Positions 9,401 to 17,742 of a stretch of 64,000 nucleotides of DNA are shown here, piece after piece. This stretch comes from Nemertoderma westbladi (taxonomy: Eukaryota > Xenacoelomorpha > Nemertodermatida > Nemertodermatidae), in assembly GCA_032718475.1 (NCBI GenBank), contig JAUCBJ010002639.1, positions 1-64,000 on the forward strand, given 5' to 3'. The translations under genes and the position numbers were made by a program. Each line of letters starts with the position of its first letter. The stretch's first letter is position 1. The notes under the pieces are model-generated. The model worked only from the letters and a program-made list of their open reading frames with translations, was not told the origin of the DNA and did not search any database.

Positions 9401-10051
9401 GTTCACTTGATTTTGCCAAGTCTCGCTTTCCTTAAAGAGATCGATGGCATTCTCCTCATCGAAAAGTTGATGTATATCGTCGTTGTCTGAGGAGTATGGA
9501 GTTCCCTCAGTTGGATCGTCGAACTCACTGTTCTCAACTTCCCATTCTCGCACTTGATATACCTGATCTTTCGGTAATCTTTCCATGAGAGTTCTACGGG
9601 AAGGGCCAGTAAAGTACCAACCTACTCTAGTTCTTACCGCATAGGTTTGTAGTGGCTGCGGTTGAGCAGGCCGTTTCTCCAATGTCTCGAGCGCCTCATG
9701 CGCGTTTTGGCCGATGAGTATTTGCACTCCAGGATAATCTGTCTGGAATCGAGGTATCTTAAGATGTTGGATGCTCTCATCCTCGTCCCAATTATAAAGG
9801 TCTGCTTGGGTAGTAGCGAAGTTCTTTATAGCCACCATTTTCACTGACCTTATGCTATGTTCTCCTAGTTCGTCCTGGGGGGTGGACAACGCACCTACAT
9901 AATAATCCGCTGTTACTGTAGATTTCCAAACCTGCATAATTCCTGACATGTTTAGCTTAGTTCGGAACTTGGGTTGTCCAGCAAATATGTCTTCGGCTAG
10001 CTCTTTGTCGATGAATGTTCCTGTACTACCAGAGTCAAGGAGGGCGTTCAC
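6407..10051 (-). CDS. BEL/Pao pol: protease, reverse transcriptase, RNase H, truncated integrase (element 2)
   Basis: A 1214-codon frame (GTG-initiated as listed; the frame is open further upstream past 10084). Domains in order: aspartic protease LLDSGSTGTFID at the start; Peptidase A17-type RT with DIEGMFLQVK and the catalytic YMDD at 8551-8540; an RNase H-like region (VFGDASDMGIGIVAYLR); a DUF1758/integrase zinc-binding H2C2 region (HAGRERVL...CIPC, about 6740-6870); then the integrase core with IHLDMV and SDKGTNFIGA. After GTNFIGA the frame runs only 11 residues into foreign sequence, so the third acidic residue and the C-terminus are missing. It was the catalytic polyprotein for cDNA synthesis and integration; as it stands it cannot encode a whole integrase. 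Confidence 0.9.
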   Translation of the reverse strand: MNALLDSGSTGTFIDKELAEDIFAGQPKFRTKLNMSGIMQVWKSTVTADYYVGALSTPQDELGEHSIRSVKMVAIKNFATTQADLYNWDEDESIQHLKIPRFQTDYPGVQILIGQNAHEALETLEKRPAQPQPLQTYAVRTRVGWYFTGPSRRTLMERLPKDQVYQVREWEVENSEFDDPTEGTPYSSDNDDIHQLFDEENAIDLFKESETWQNQVNLCQLLLPSERDDYNDELNDVIERYNAKTRDEHAVRFFTQEVVEPNSYDKALSVEEERAKQIQATTTRFLKDQGRYEIGLPFRKREPKFINNRPLAEKRIAQLHRRLTANSSAKEMYQTQLKKFISKGYAELVPEETPITERTYYLTHHYVPKPGKPHEVRVVFDGSALYMGQSLNSELLPGPNLLQSLLGILLRLRQYSIAFASDIEGMFLQVKALDRDRDSLRFLWWPEGDLNKKPVEYWMTIQAFGIISSPSNACSVVRTTADDNRDAFSKEVIDNIKRDIYMDDNLKSLPSVEEAIEVAKGTVECLKKGGFRLTKFTSNSREFLESIPVEDRGAKDLDLIKDDLPETKTLGLKWDTERDILFFQLKQRDNPVRTKRICLSILSTYFDPLGFISPVILIARSLVQQMWLENHSWDDPLKGELLKKWMKWEDSLPAIENFIISRSYFGHVLPTYSYQLHVFGDASDMGIGIVAYLRVETPDGIKVALVTSKALINNKLKVPRAELKAALYATAIGRNVTEQIDYPLEKTVYWTDALLVLEYITNEVCQFSVFVTNRVAIILSRTTMDQWRHCPGTINPADIASRGATPQELVDTPDWLGGPDFLYKEEEEWPPHLTTAEIRQAKGAEKVKPKTQASKSKLFKPTVDLSVLHTSGDDALDQKPTATNKPDVEIRDKDWKSGIPDVSQGLSPLLQRAIHHYSSWNRLCKAVTYLKRCFHHHYSGMKTKGDTAPITSVQVHVIKDLPKYKIPDRFLKEKISYQEHEETNKQMLRLLQCYEDSDKYFLLLRNPQMRLRDRFSSTMIDGLIRVGGRLTNAPLSFDTKFPILIRNLEIQVKMIVDVHSKLYHAGRERVLSEIRTRYYFYKPRRALNQVLRNCIPCRKAFSRPLTQREAELPRERVSFYEPPFTNTGVDLFGPIEVYRARTIVKRWCVIFVCMTCRAIHLDMVNDLSTNSFLLSLRRQIARFGTSNTMRSDKGTNFIGASLVHVSLSNPANTP

Positions 10052-10080
10052 TACATAACTCCTTTTTGGTCCGTGGACCC

Positions 10081-11523
10081 TTACCTGACCACAGGAAATT
10101 CTCTAATCCCTACATTGGAAGTTGGCGCTTTCCCAAATGGTTGTCGATCAGAAGTAGTTAGAGTGAGGTCACTTTCTGTATCTTTTTCATAAGTGAGTGC
10201 ACGATACACTGCGGTATTTATCATGTAACAGGATTCGTTTTCGTCGGAGAACTCGTCCGTATAGAATCCTTCCATCTCAGATTGATATGTGTCGTTCACA
10301 TCACTGAATTGGACATGTAGTTCGGAATCACTTACCTGACTCGGACTATTTCGCTCAAATTCAGTGTGCAACAAGATATGATGTTTCGCACCGCACTTGG
10401 CACATCTTGTGTCAGAGTAACAGGTTCGCCGTTGGTGTCCTTGTCTGAGGCAATTATAACACAACCGCTTATCCCACATGACTTCACGTCTCTCAGTTAA
10501 TGATTTCTTTAGGAATTCATCACACATATTCAAGCGATGGGTCCCATCACATAGCGCACATTTCGGTTTGATGTTACTTACCTTATTTTGCGTAACATTG
10601 TGCACACTTGTTTTTTCTTCGGGCTTTCTCACCTGAATTCTCTTGGGAGATCTCCTGTCATTGGTTCGAGACTTGAATTTACTTACCTGATCTTTAGGCA
10701 TTTTATTGACATAATAAGATCTGTCAGTGTCTTTCCCGCTATCCTCTCCTTGAGAAGTCTGGCTTTCGCCGTCATCTGTATAACACACTGGTGTTACCTT
10801 TCTCCTAGAGACGGGTTTTTCACTTACCTTGTTTTCCGGTGTCTTCTCTCTGGACAGTTTTAGGAGCTGTAATTTCACTTCTCCATCTAGGAATGACATG
10901 AGATCAGCCATGGTAGGGTCTCGTCGTTGTTGTTCCATCATATATAACACTTTCTTATCCCAGCGTGTACCTACTCCACCCTTCGGTAAAGTAGAAGCCA
11001 CTGCTCTAATAACCATAGCACTCTGATACTCATGAGACTTACCTAGCCAATCTAATTGTCTGCAGATCTCCTGAATCTCATCGGAAAACTCTATAATCCC
11101 GCTGCTAATAAACTTTTGGGGCGCTACCAACTTTGCATACAAATACCCAGCTATGTTATTCCTATTACCATACCTGATGTTTAGTGTATCCCAAACTTGT
11201 CTTAATCCGTCTGGATGTCCAATAAACTTTAACGCCATTAACTTGGGAGATCCTTCCAAGCACTCGATGAGGAATCTAAGTTTCTCTCCATTAGATAGTA
11301 CAGAGTTCTGTATGTTATCTTTGTAATATTCATTAAAAGGTAACCATTTCATCTCATCTCCATTGAACTTGACGATCTCTCCCACCTTTACCGCTTGCCG
11401 GGCTTCGGTTCTAGCCATTTGACGCGTAAAACTTTCTTGGGCCATCGTGTTATTTAATATCGAGTTATCGGTGATATAAATTTCTCGGATTATGATCCGG
11501 TCTATAGGGAATATCATTATCAA
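10081..11523 (-). CDS. BEL/Pao gag capsid and zinc-knuckle region (element 2)
   Basis: A 480-codon frame. The first likely internal start is the MAQESF methionine near residue 27. It carries a DUF1759-type capsid segment (KFNGDEMKWLPFNEYYKDNI onward), then a Lys/Arg/Ser-rich linker, then three Cys/His clusters near the C-terminus (CALCDGTHRLNMC, CYNCLRQGHQRRTC, CAKCGAKHH), typical of BEL gag nucleocapsid. It overlaps the upstream gag frame by 59 bases in another frame. Its stop at 10081 is separated from the pol frame by one frame change, although pol normally continues directly. It holds an unusual cluster of perfect 5' splice-site consensus sequences (see findings). Confidence 0.8.
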   Translation of the reverse strand: MIMIFPIDRIIIREIYITDNSILNNTMAQESFTRQMARTEARQAVKVGEIVKFNGDEMKWLPFNEYYKDNIQNSVLSNGEKLRFLIECLEGSPKLMALKFIGHPDGLRQVWDTLNIRYGNRNNIAGYLYAKLVAPQKFISSGIIEFSDEIQEICRQLDWLGKSHEYQSAMVIRAVASTLPKGGVGTRWDKKVLYMMEQQRRDPTMADLMSFLDGEVKLQLLKLSREKTPENKVSEKPVSRRKVTPVCYTDDGESQTSQGEDSGKDTDRSYYVNKMPKDQVSKFKSRTNDRRSPKRIQVRKPEEKTSVHNVTQNKVSNIKPKCALCDGTHRLNMCDEFLKKSLTERREVMWDKRLCYNCLRQGHQRRTCYSDTRCAKCGAKHHILLHTEFERNSPSQVSDSELHVQFSDVNDTYQSEMEGFYTDEFSDENESCYMINTAVYRALTYEKDTESDLTLTTSDRQPFGKAPTSNVGIREFPVVR

Positions 11524-13690
11524 CAGGTCTATAATTACCCTTAATAGGGTTCACTATAGGAGTTTCTACTTCGCTAGCAGTATAGATGCGTGTAGGCTCC
11601 ACACCTTGCGCATGAGATACTTCAGACCTAACAGGTTGACACATTGTTACAGGGGGTGGTGGTATCATACCCCTTTGTGTATTTACTAATTTATCGCGTT
11701 CTAGCGCGATACTTTGCTGCACTTCTTGCAACTCTAACCTACTTTCCCTTACTGTGCCCTTGAATTGCTGAACGGTCTCCTGCATCTGTCCGAGCAGGAG
11801 ATCCATCCCCCGTCGTCTCTCATCCACCCATTCGACCGCCGAAGCGGGATTCGCCAACGTTGTAGCGGGCGGACGAGGGACAACGGGCGACAAATCATGA
11901 ATATTTCGCTCGGAGTCCAGGGCATGAACTGTCTCATGGGCTGTTCTGCTGGGCACAGGTAGCTTGGTACTGTGCAAAGGGAATTTAGAGGTAGGTTCAG
12001 GGAGTACAGGTGTCTCTACCACCGAAAGGGTGGCTTCGGGAACAGGCCTAATTATTTCAGGCTCATCTACTATAGTAGGGAGTCTTTCTATTGTAATTAT
12101 TTGGTCTGTGGGTTCTGTACTACCTAAGTTGGTGTTATTTAGTTGCCTTCTAACAGCTGGGGGCAAATCAGGCAATTTCTGACGGTGGGACATTCTTTTA
12201 CGTCTGCTTAGGCGAGATCGATTTCCTCCGCCTTCAGTGTCGGTGGTATCGCCTTCCTCAGATGATGTATAACCTTGTCTTTTGGGAGTAGATCGATTCA
12301 TCATCTGCATATTACTAGCTGTTAACTGTTTATTAAAGTTGTCTTGTCTCTCTTGAAGATTTTCCAACTCTAGTTGGGTTGTCTCTTCAGATGCCCTCCG
12401 TTCTGCTTCTGCCACTGCTATTTTTCTTTCCGCTTCGGCTGCCTTTCTTTCCGCTTCTGCTGCTTTTCTTTCCGCTTCTGCCGCTGCCACTGCCACTGCT
12501 GCTGTCTTTCTATCTTCTATACGTTTTTTCTTTACTTGTTCTTCTTGAACCTTAGCGATGCGGATACTTTCATCAAATTTAGCTTGGTTCGCAGCTATCC
12601 TATCCACATCAATTGCGTCCAACACACGCTGGGCTCCTTCACTATTAGGGCTAAGTCCATCTAACCTTCTCCTCAACTCTTCATCTCCTAAAAAACGCTG
12701 ATAGTCTGACAGATAGATGTCAATGGCATCCCTCTTATGCGGTTTCTCTGCCGTCGCTTCACTTTCCACTTGGGAAAAAGTAGCGTCTGTTGATTCTCCA
12801 TGGGTTGAGCGCTCCTCCAGCTGAGCTTTCCACTGAGCTGTTCCTTGAACCTGGAGACTCACCCGCTGAAACCAAGTCTTTACGGCAACTTGCAACGACG
12901 TGTCTTGTCTTCTTTTAGAAGCCTCTTCAAAGGCCGATAAGATTAGCCTGATTCGCAGAATTCTTTCTCTAACTTGATAAAGCAGTTGTCCCTGCTCTTG
13001 AGGTCCTTGTGGTTGTTGAAACAGTTGTTCTTTTAGTCGCTCCATAGAGCTGAAGAATCCCTGTGCGTATCCGGCTGCGGACCTCTTCCACACAGCTGGA
13101 TCGATGGTTTCCTTGGTTACTCCCATCCGGTGTATGTCTTCCCAGGCAGCTTCTGATAAATCAAACGGGAGTCCGGGTCCGGGGAAGTTCCATTGCGACT
13201 CGACAATAGACTTCAGTTCTTCCCTTGTGTATCCCGCATAACTATCTTTAGTCGATCGCTGACTTCTCGCCCAATCGATCTGGTGTTCTTCCACCGCGAT
13301 CAATATCCTAGTGAGTACGGCTGCAGGCAGGATGAGAAGGGGATCCGAATAAACCGCATCCGTCATCTTTGCTCCGCGCTCGGGTGTCAGCTCTACAGTA
13401 TCCTCACTACTGGAGCTGTCGGGCCGCTGAGAAATAAGTTCTTGGCTCGCGGGTTGTTGCTGTTCCGCTGCTTCTTGGTCCCGCTTGACCTGGGCTCGAG
13501 TGCCTATGATAGACCTACGGTGTTGGACCAGCCTAGGTTCTGTTATTACTACTGGAGGGATGACCTTGCTTACAGTAGGAGGGGACTTGGACTTTGGTCT
13601 CAGACGCTCTATACTCTTAGCTGAGTCCCAGATCTTTTTAAGACCTTGTCTAACACTCATTCTAGCACTTTCTAAGAGGCTATCTGACAA
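11465..13690 (-). CDS. BEL/Pao gag N-terminal coiled-coil protein (element 2)
   Basis: 741 codons as listed from a TTG at 13690; the first ATG in the frame is at 13660 (MSVRQGLKKIWDSAK) and is the more likely start. The middle region has a long Lys/Glu/Ala coiled coil made of repeated AEAERKAA units (about residues 400-450), followed by a Ser/Thr-rich, Pro-rich C-terminus. No enzymatic motif is present. Position and character match the N-terminal gag extension of element 1, so both families share a charged coiled-coil gag. The frame is intact and ends 58 bases inside the capsid frame. Confidence 0.7.
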   Translation of the reverse strand: MSDSLLESARMSVRQGLKKIWDSAKSIERLRPKSKSPPTVSKVIPPVVITEPRLVQHRRSIIGTRAQVKRDQEAAEQQQPASQELISQRPDSSSSEDTVELTPERGAKMTDAVYSDPLLILPAAVLTRILIAVEEHQIDWARSQRSTKDSYAGYTREELKSIVESQWNFPGPGLPFDLSEAAWEDIHRMGVTKETIDPAVWKRSAAGYAQGFFSSMERLKEQLFQQPQGPQEQGQLLYQVRERILRIRLILSAFEEASKRRQDTSLQVAVKTWFQRVSLQVQGTAQWKAQLEERSTHGESTDATFSQVESEATAEKPHKRDAIDIYLSDYQRFLGDEELRRRLDGLSPNSEGAQRVLDAIDVDRIAANQAKFDESIRIAKVQEEQVKKKRIEDRKTAAVAVAAAEAERKAAEAERKAAEAERKIAVAEAERRASEETTQLELENLQERQDNFNKQLTASNMQMMNRSTPKRQGYTSSEEGDTTDTEGGGNRSRLSRRKRMSHRQKLPDLPPAVRRQLNNTNLGSTEPTDQIITIERLPTIVDEPEIIRPVPEATLSVVETPVLPEPTSKFPLHSTKLPVPSRTAHETVHALDSERNIHDLSPVVPRPPATTLANPASAVEWVDERRRGMDLLLGQMQETVQQFKGTVRESRLELQEVQQSIALERDKLVNTQRGMIPPPPVTMCQPVRSEVSHAQGVEPTRIYTASEVETPIVNPIKGNYRPVDNDIPYRPDHNPRNLYHR

Positions 13691-13839
13691 TGTTCTGTTT
13701 TGTGTCAGACATGTTTGATTGTCACAGTTGAATGCCTACTGCTATATTACAGTCTAAGCAAGTCTAGTAATTCAGCATTAACTGCTAGCCTAGTAATTAA
13801 TTACCGATACTGCTACTCAGTGTAGCGTGATATATATAT
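13691..13839. other. Leader of BEL element 2, no gene seen
   Basis: This is AT-rich sequence immediately upstream of the element 2 gag on the minus strand. It should contain the untranslated leader, and perhaps the end of the 5' LTR, but no clear TG...CA boundary or primer-binding site could be recognised. Confidence 0.4.
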
Positions 13840-14215
13840 AATATTAGAATACCGGTATGCTTATAGTATATATAAGTATTATTAGTAACTAGAATTAATT
13901 ACAGAATACCGGTATGATTTCAGCCTAAATTTATATATATAATAGGCCTATCGTGAATACCGGTATACAGCTTACACTTATAATGTATATATATAAGTAT
14001 AATTACAGACTAGAATTACAGAATACCGGTATGATTTTAGCCTAAATTTATATATATAATAGGCCTATCTTGAATACCGGTATACAGCTTACACTTATAA
14101 TGTATATATATAAGTATAATTACAGACTAGAATTAATTACAGAATACCGGTATGATTTCAGCCTATATTTATAAAAATAAAGATAATAAGCCTATTGTAA
14201 ATACCGGTATATCAA
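13840..14215. repeat. Tandem repeat of about 120 bp, three copies, rich in accggtat
   Basis: The motif gaataccggtatgatt recurs at about 13905, 14022 and 14144. Each time it is followed by an AT-rich (tatatata) block, aataggcctat and gaataccggtatacagc. The period is about 117-122 bp. The copies are nearly identical, which indicates recent expansion. It lies upstream of BEL element 2 and may belong to its LTR or leader. Confidence 0.75.
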
Positions 14216-15178
14216 TTATTTTAGAATAATTGAATTTCTGAATTTTAAGGGTTACTTGGTTACTTTAACTTACTTTATTACCGTTATTTAAGCAGTAGTC
14301 CAACTGATATTGAGACCTAATTGTTGTATGGCAGGCCTACTATTTATAAATCGTTTGAGTTGATTTATAATATATATATACCCGTTTAATGGGTTTTGTC
14401 AATATTTGAAATAAATGTTATTATTTCTGGGGGAGTCACTACACAGAAGCTGTGCGCTCTCAGTGGAGTGCTACTTGTTAGACACTAAAACAAATAATTC
14501 TAATTTACCTAAGTTACTTGTCACTACAAATTACGTACCGTTCTGGTTGAGATTACAATCTCTAAATAAACACAAAATTTAATTACAAATACACAAATAC
14601 GAATTTTTAGGGTAATTTTACAAGAAGTTTACTAACCAGCCTAACAAAGGGTTAGAATATCTGGTTATTACAACGGACAGGTTACTACGGTATTTGAAAA
14701 TAATAAGTAGTAGTAAATATACTGCGTTGTCCAGATAGGAAAATACCACCGCCTGACGACCTATAACCGTATCGCTATAGGTACTACGTTATGTATCACG
14801 GAGTGTTCCTACCTAGAAGTTAATTACCGCGGTCTACCAGAACCAACGTGCCTATTAACCACTTTACAACACAAATATACTGCCTACACACTAATCACCT
14901 TCGGAAAGTACTGTACACTAAACCCTAAATTAGGTACAAGTACTTGTACAACAAATAATCAGTCGTTAAAAATACTTGAACAGCTAAAAGAACCACGGTA
15001 TCTGCCGGAGTGACCAAAGCATAAAATCTCCAGTCTTTACCTACGCCGAGCAGCCCTGATGTAGTACCGGGGTTAGTTTAACTATAACGGTATGTATAAC
15101 AAACACAATTACTGTAGGAATAAACTTGGGGATATGAATGTTGCGAATAATTGCATAAACTCTGAATAATAAATATTA
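14216..15178. other. AT-rich intergenic or LTR-derived sequence, no gene seen
   Basis: No open frame or RNA gene was recognised on either strand. The sequence contains scattered accggt and taggccta motifs like the neighbouring repeats. It may include the 5' LTR of BEL element 2, but its ends cannot be fixed without the partner LTR. Confidence 0.4.
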
Positions 15179-15755
15179 CGCTACGCGTACAAACCACTCA
15201 AACAAAATGCAGACCAAATACTGACAGACTACTATCAAGCCTAAACAAACTACGGTATATGCAGACTCCGAAATGATTAGTTAGTATGCGTTCTAACCCA
15301 GTAGTACGACTTATTCTTTCACAGGGGGTTTACCTCACAGCACTTGAAGCCCCTACTTTCCTAACTAGCACTTTATCGGACAGATGCTCTACACACACCG
15401 AAATTTCCTCAAACCCAACAACAGCCAGACAACTATCCAGCCTACAAATTATCTAAATAAAATTATACGCTACCCGTACAGACTACACAAACAAAGTACA
15501 GACCAAACGCTGGCAGACTACTATCAAGCCTAAATAAACTACAGTATATGCAGACTCCGAAATGATTAGTTAGTATGCGTTCTAACCCAGTAGTACGACT
15601 TATTCTTTCACAGGGGGTTTACCTCACAGCACTTGAAGCCCCTACTTTCCTAACTTAGCACTTTATCGGACAGATGCTCTACACACACTGCAATCCGTTC
15701 AGACTTAACAACGGTTAGACAACAGTCCAGCCTACAAATTATCTGTACAATCGGA
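15179..15755. repeat. Tandem duplication, unit about 288 bp, two copies
   Basis: The segment starting acgctacgcgtacaaacc near 15179 is repeated starting acgctacccgtacagac near 15469. The two copies share a long, almost identical core that includes tgattagttagtatgcg and cagggggtttacctcac, and they diverge slightly at the ends. There is no coding potential. It lies between BEL element 2 and the 16-kb dispersed repeat. Confidence 0.85.
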
Positions 15756-16029
15756 GCAGGCTTACACGCCTTCTGCTCAATATTAACCTACAAATAAATA
15801 AAACTTGACAGAAACAAGTAAAATCTCAATAAAAAACCAGGGCGGCCGTCCCTGATTAATTATTAAGGCCTACCGGTATATAATTATAAAAATCGAATAA
15901 TACTGCTGTACCTGTACTGTAAGTACCGGTTCGGATGATCAGGCAGTCAGGCCTACTGGTTACAGCAGTACAGGTTACCGTTCGACCGGTACCGGTACTT
16001 TCGACTTGATTGCTTACGCCGCAATCCAG
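15756..16029. other. Intergenic, no gene seen
   Basis: AT-rich sequence with a GC-rich patch (agggcggccgtccct, a short palindrome near 15839) and several accggta motifs. No open frame, promoter or RNA gene is supported. Confidence 0.4.
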
Positions 16030-17160
16030 AAGCAATATCTGTTATTGTTTGCGCTTTTAAGACCTTTGACAGTTTAACCTGCCAAATTAGGATGTCTTTT
16101 AGATGATATATAGTCTTTAGCCTATGACGAGTATTTGATACACTACATTAGCCGAAGCCAGTCTATGCGCAATCATTCACCCGCTGGATATACCCGGGAG
16201 ACTGAATTCGGAAGCTTAATGATTGATGGTGTAAGCCTACTGTATTATTCGACTGATCGTAATATATAATCTCTGACAAATATTATTCACTTTCGGGAAA
16301 TATTAACAGTTCCTTTAGGACGTGGCGCTCTAAATATGTAAACAGAGTTATGACTTAAACTAGACACAACGAAAAGGCTATAGATTCACGTATATGGCGC
16401 ATTCTTTAGGAGATGCTTTGTTATCAGTTACAATCATACACAATGCTGCACAATACTGCACACTAATCTGCCGACCTTCACTAAATTTAGTCACGTATAA
16501 AGAGAGCAACATACAATTTATGTCGGGCCTATGAAATAGCATTAGATTCACTTCAAACCACTTAACATAGGTCGCAATCGTTTATCTGTAACCGGTCTCT
16601 CTAACCTTTAGTATATCAAGAAGGTTGGGGTGTCTGACTATTGATCAGTATTCCGATATAATATTTCATCAACAAATATAATGAATAACCGACAGTAAAA
16701 GCAGTAATATTAGTATATGATTATGGTATAGTTAACTCGATTTGTTGGTTGAGTTAAGTAATTCTCGATAACAGATATACGTTCTATAATTAAGCCTACT
16801 AATGTTAAGCTAAAGACTGAAACACGGAGGTGCCAAAAGCCGGTGTTCTTAGGCTCTGGGCAAAAACATAACACTGAATTACTGAGTTTCTGTATCCACC
16901 TCCAACACAGAGACAAAAAACGCTCTGATTGGTCGACCGAACAACGAGAGAACAAAGAAACAAAGAAATGTCGACGTGGCAATATCAGCTGTTAGCCGTC
17001 GTCATGGTAGCGACACTGTTTTCAAGAGGATCTAGCTTATTGCGTCACGAGATTGCGGATTATGTCCTCTAAAGTACAAATACAGAAGAAATGACTTTTA
17101 TGTCCTCTAAAACACCAGTACAGCAAGGACACGGCCTTTTTATGCCTGGTAAACCAACTA
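16030..17160. repeat. Dispersed repeat of about 1.1 kb, copy A (copy B at 60463-61570)
   Basis: Aligned by eye with 60463-61570 in the same orientation over its whole length, with many small indels and roughly 70-75 percent identity. Highly conserved blocks are gcagtttaacctgccaaa-type sequence near the start, cattagccgaagcca at about 16147, and a block near 16290-16335 containing tttcgggaaatattaacag and cctttaggacgtggcgctct. There is no long open frame. It could be a non-autonomous transposon or an LTR, and no terminal repeats were identified. Confidence 0.7.
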
Positions 17161-17513
17161 CAGAGTACCTTTAAGGGAAAATAACCGGTTAATTACGCAA
17201 AAGCTTTTACAAACTCTGCTAGGGTATTTCAGTATAACTATTAACTCATACGTACATTTTAATCCTTCCCAACCCTGTAGCATATTTCCAAACACCATGA
17301 AATGTTTTTGCACGACAATATAAGTCACTTTATAATATAAGGTGTATTTCCATATCACCACAATTTCGTAATATATTGTTTTGGTTATAATAACTAAAAT
17401 AAATTAAATGATAATAAAATTTGTTAATTTCCTGTGTCGAGATAACAACTCGCCTTCGCTTTCAATCTACAAGAAGGTATTTTTAAATGAGACAGGGGTG
17501 GGGGGGGGGGGTG
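17161..17513. other. Intergenic, no gene seen; poly(G) run at its right end
   Basis: AT-rich sequence with short accidental frames only. A long G-rich run (about 17497-17515) marks the junction with the next dispersed repeat. Confidence 0.4.
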
Positions 17514-17742
17514 GGAAACTCGACGCAAATCCCGCCTTGGCGAATTAATATCCCGCCTCAATGTTAAATTCTCAATTTAGGGAAAGGAGCAGGTTACAGT
17601 GGCACGTTATTTTAACCAAAACAATAAACTAAGCACAATAGAACAGGTTACAGTTTTATTTTTGAGAATAATCAGCTGTTATTTGCGTCGAATTTCCCCT
17701 GGAGAGGGATGAATTTTTATTGCGTCCAGTTTCCCCCCTATC
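17514..17742. repeat. Dispersed repeat of about 230 bp, copy 1 (copy 2 at 25684-25909)
   Basis: Shares about 85-90 percent identity with 25684-25909, including ttggcgaattaatatcc, aaaggagcaggttacagtg and aatagaacaggtt. Both copies end at a C-run. It has no coding potential. The second copy lies inside the TBC1D22 intron, so the unit is mobile or was mobile. Confidence 0.8.

Larger units (their letters stand above)
6441..13690 (-). mobile_element. BEL/Pao LTR retrotransposon, element 2 (truncated by element 1)
   Basis: Three consecutive minus-strand frames together give a full BEL order: coiled-coil gag, capsid segment with zinc knuckles, protease, RT, RNase H and integrase. The integrase ends abruptly in its catalytic core at about 6450, where element 1 begins. 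The rest of the integrase and the 3' LTR should therefore lie to the left of element 1, outside this window. The 5' LTR must lie to the right of 13.7 kb but could not be bounded. Sequence similarity to element 1 is low, so this is a different BEL family. Confidence 0.85.
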
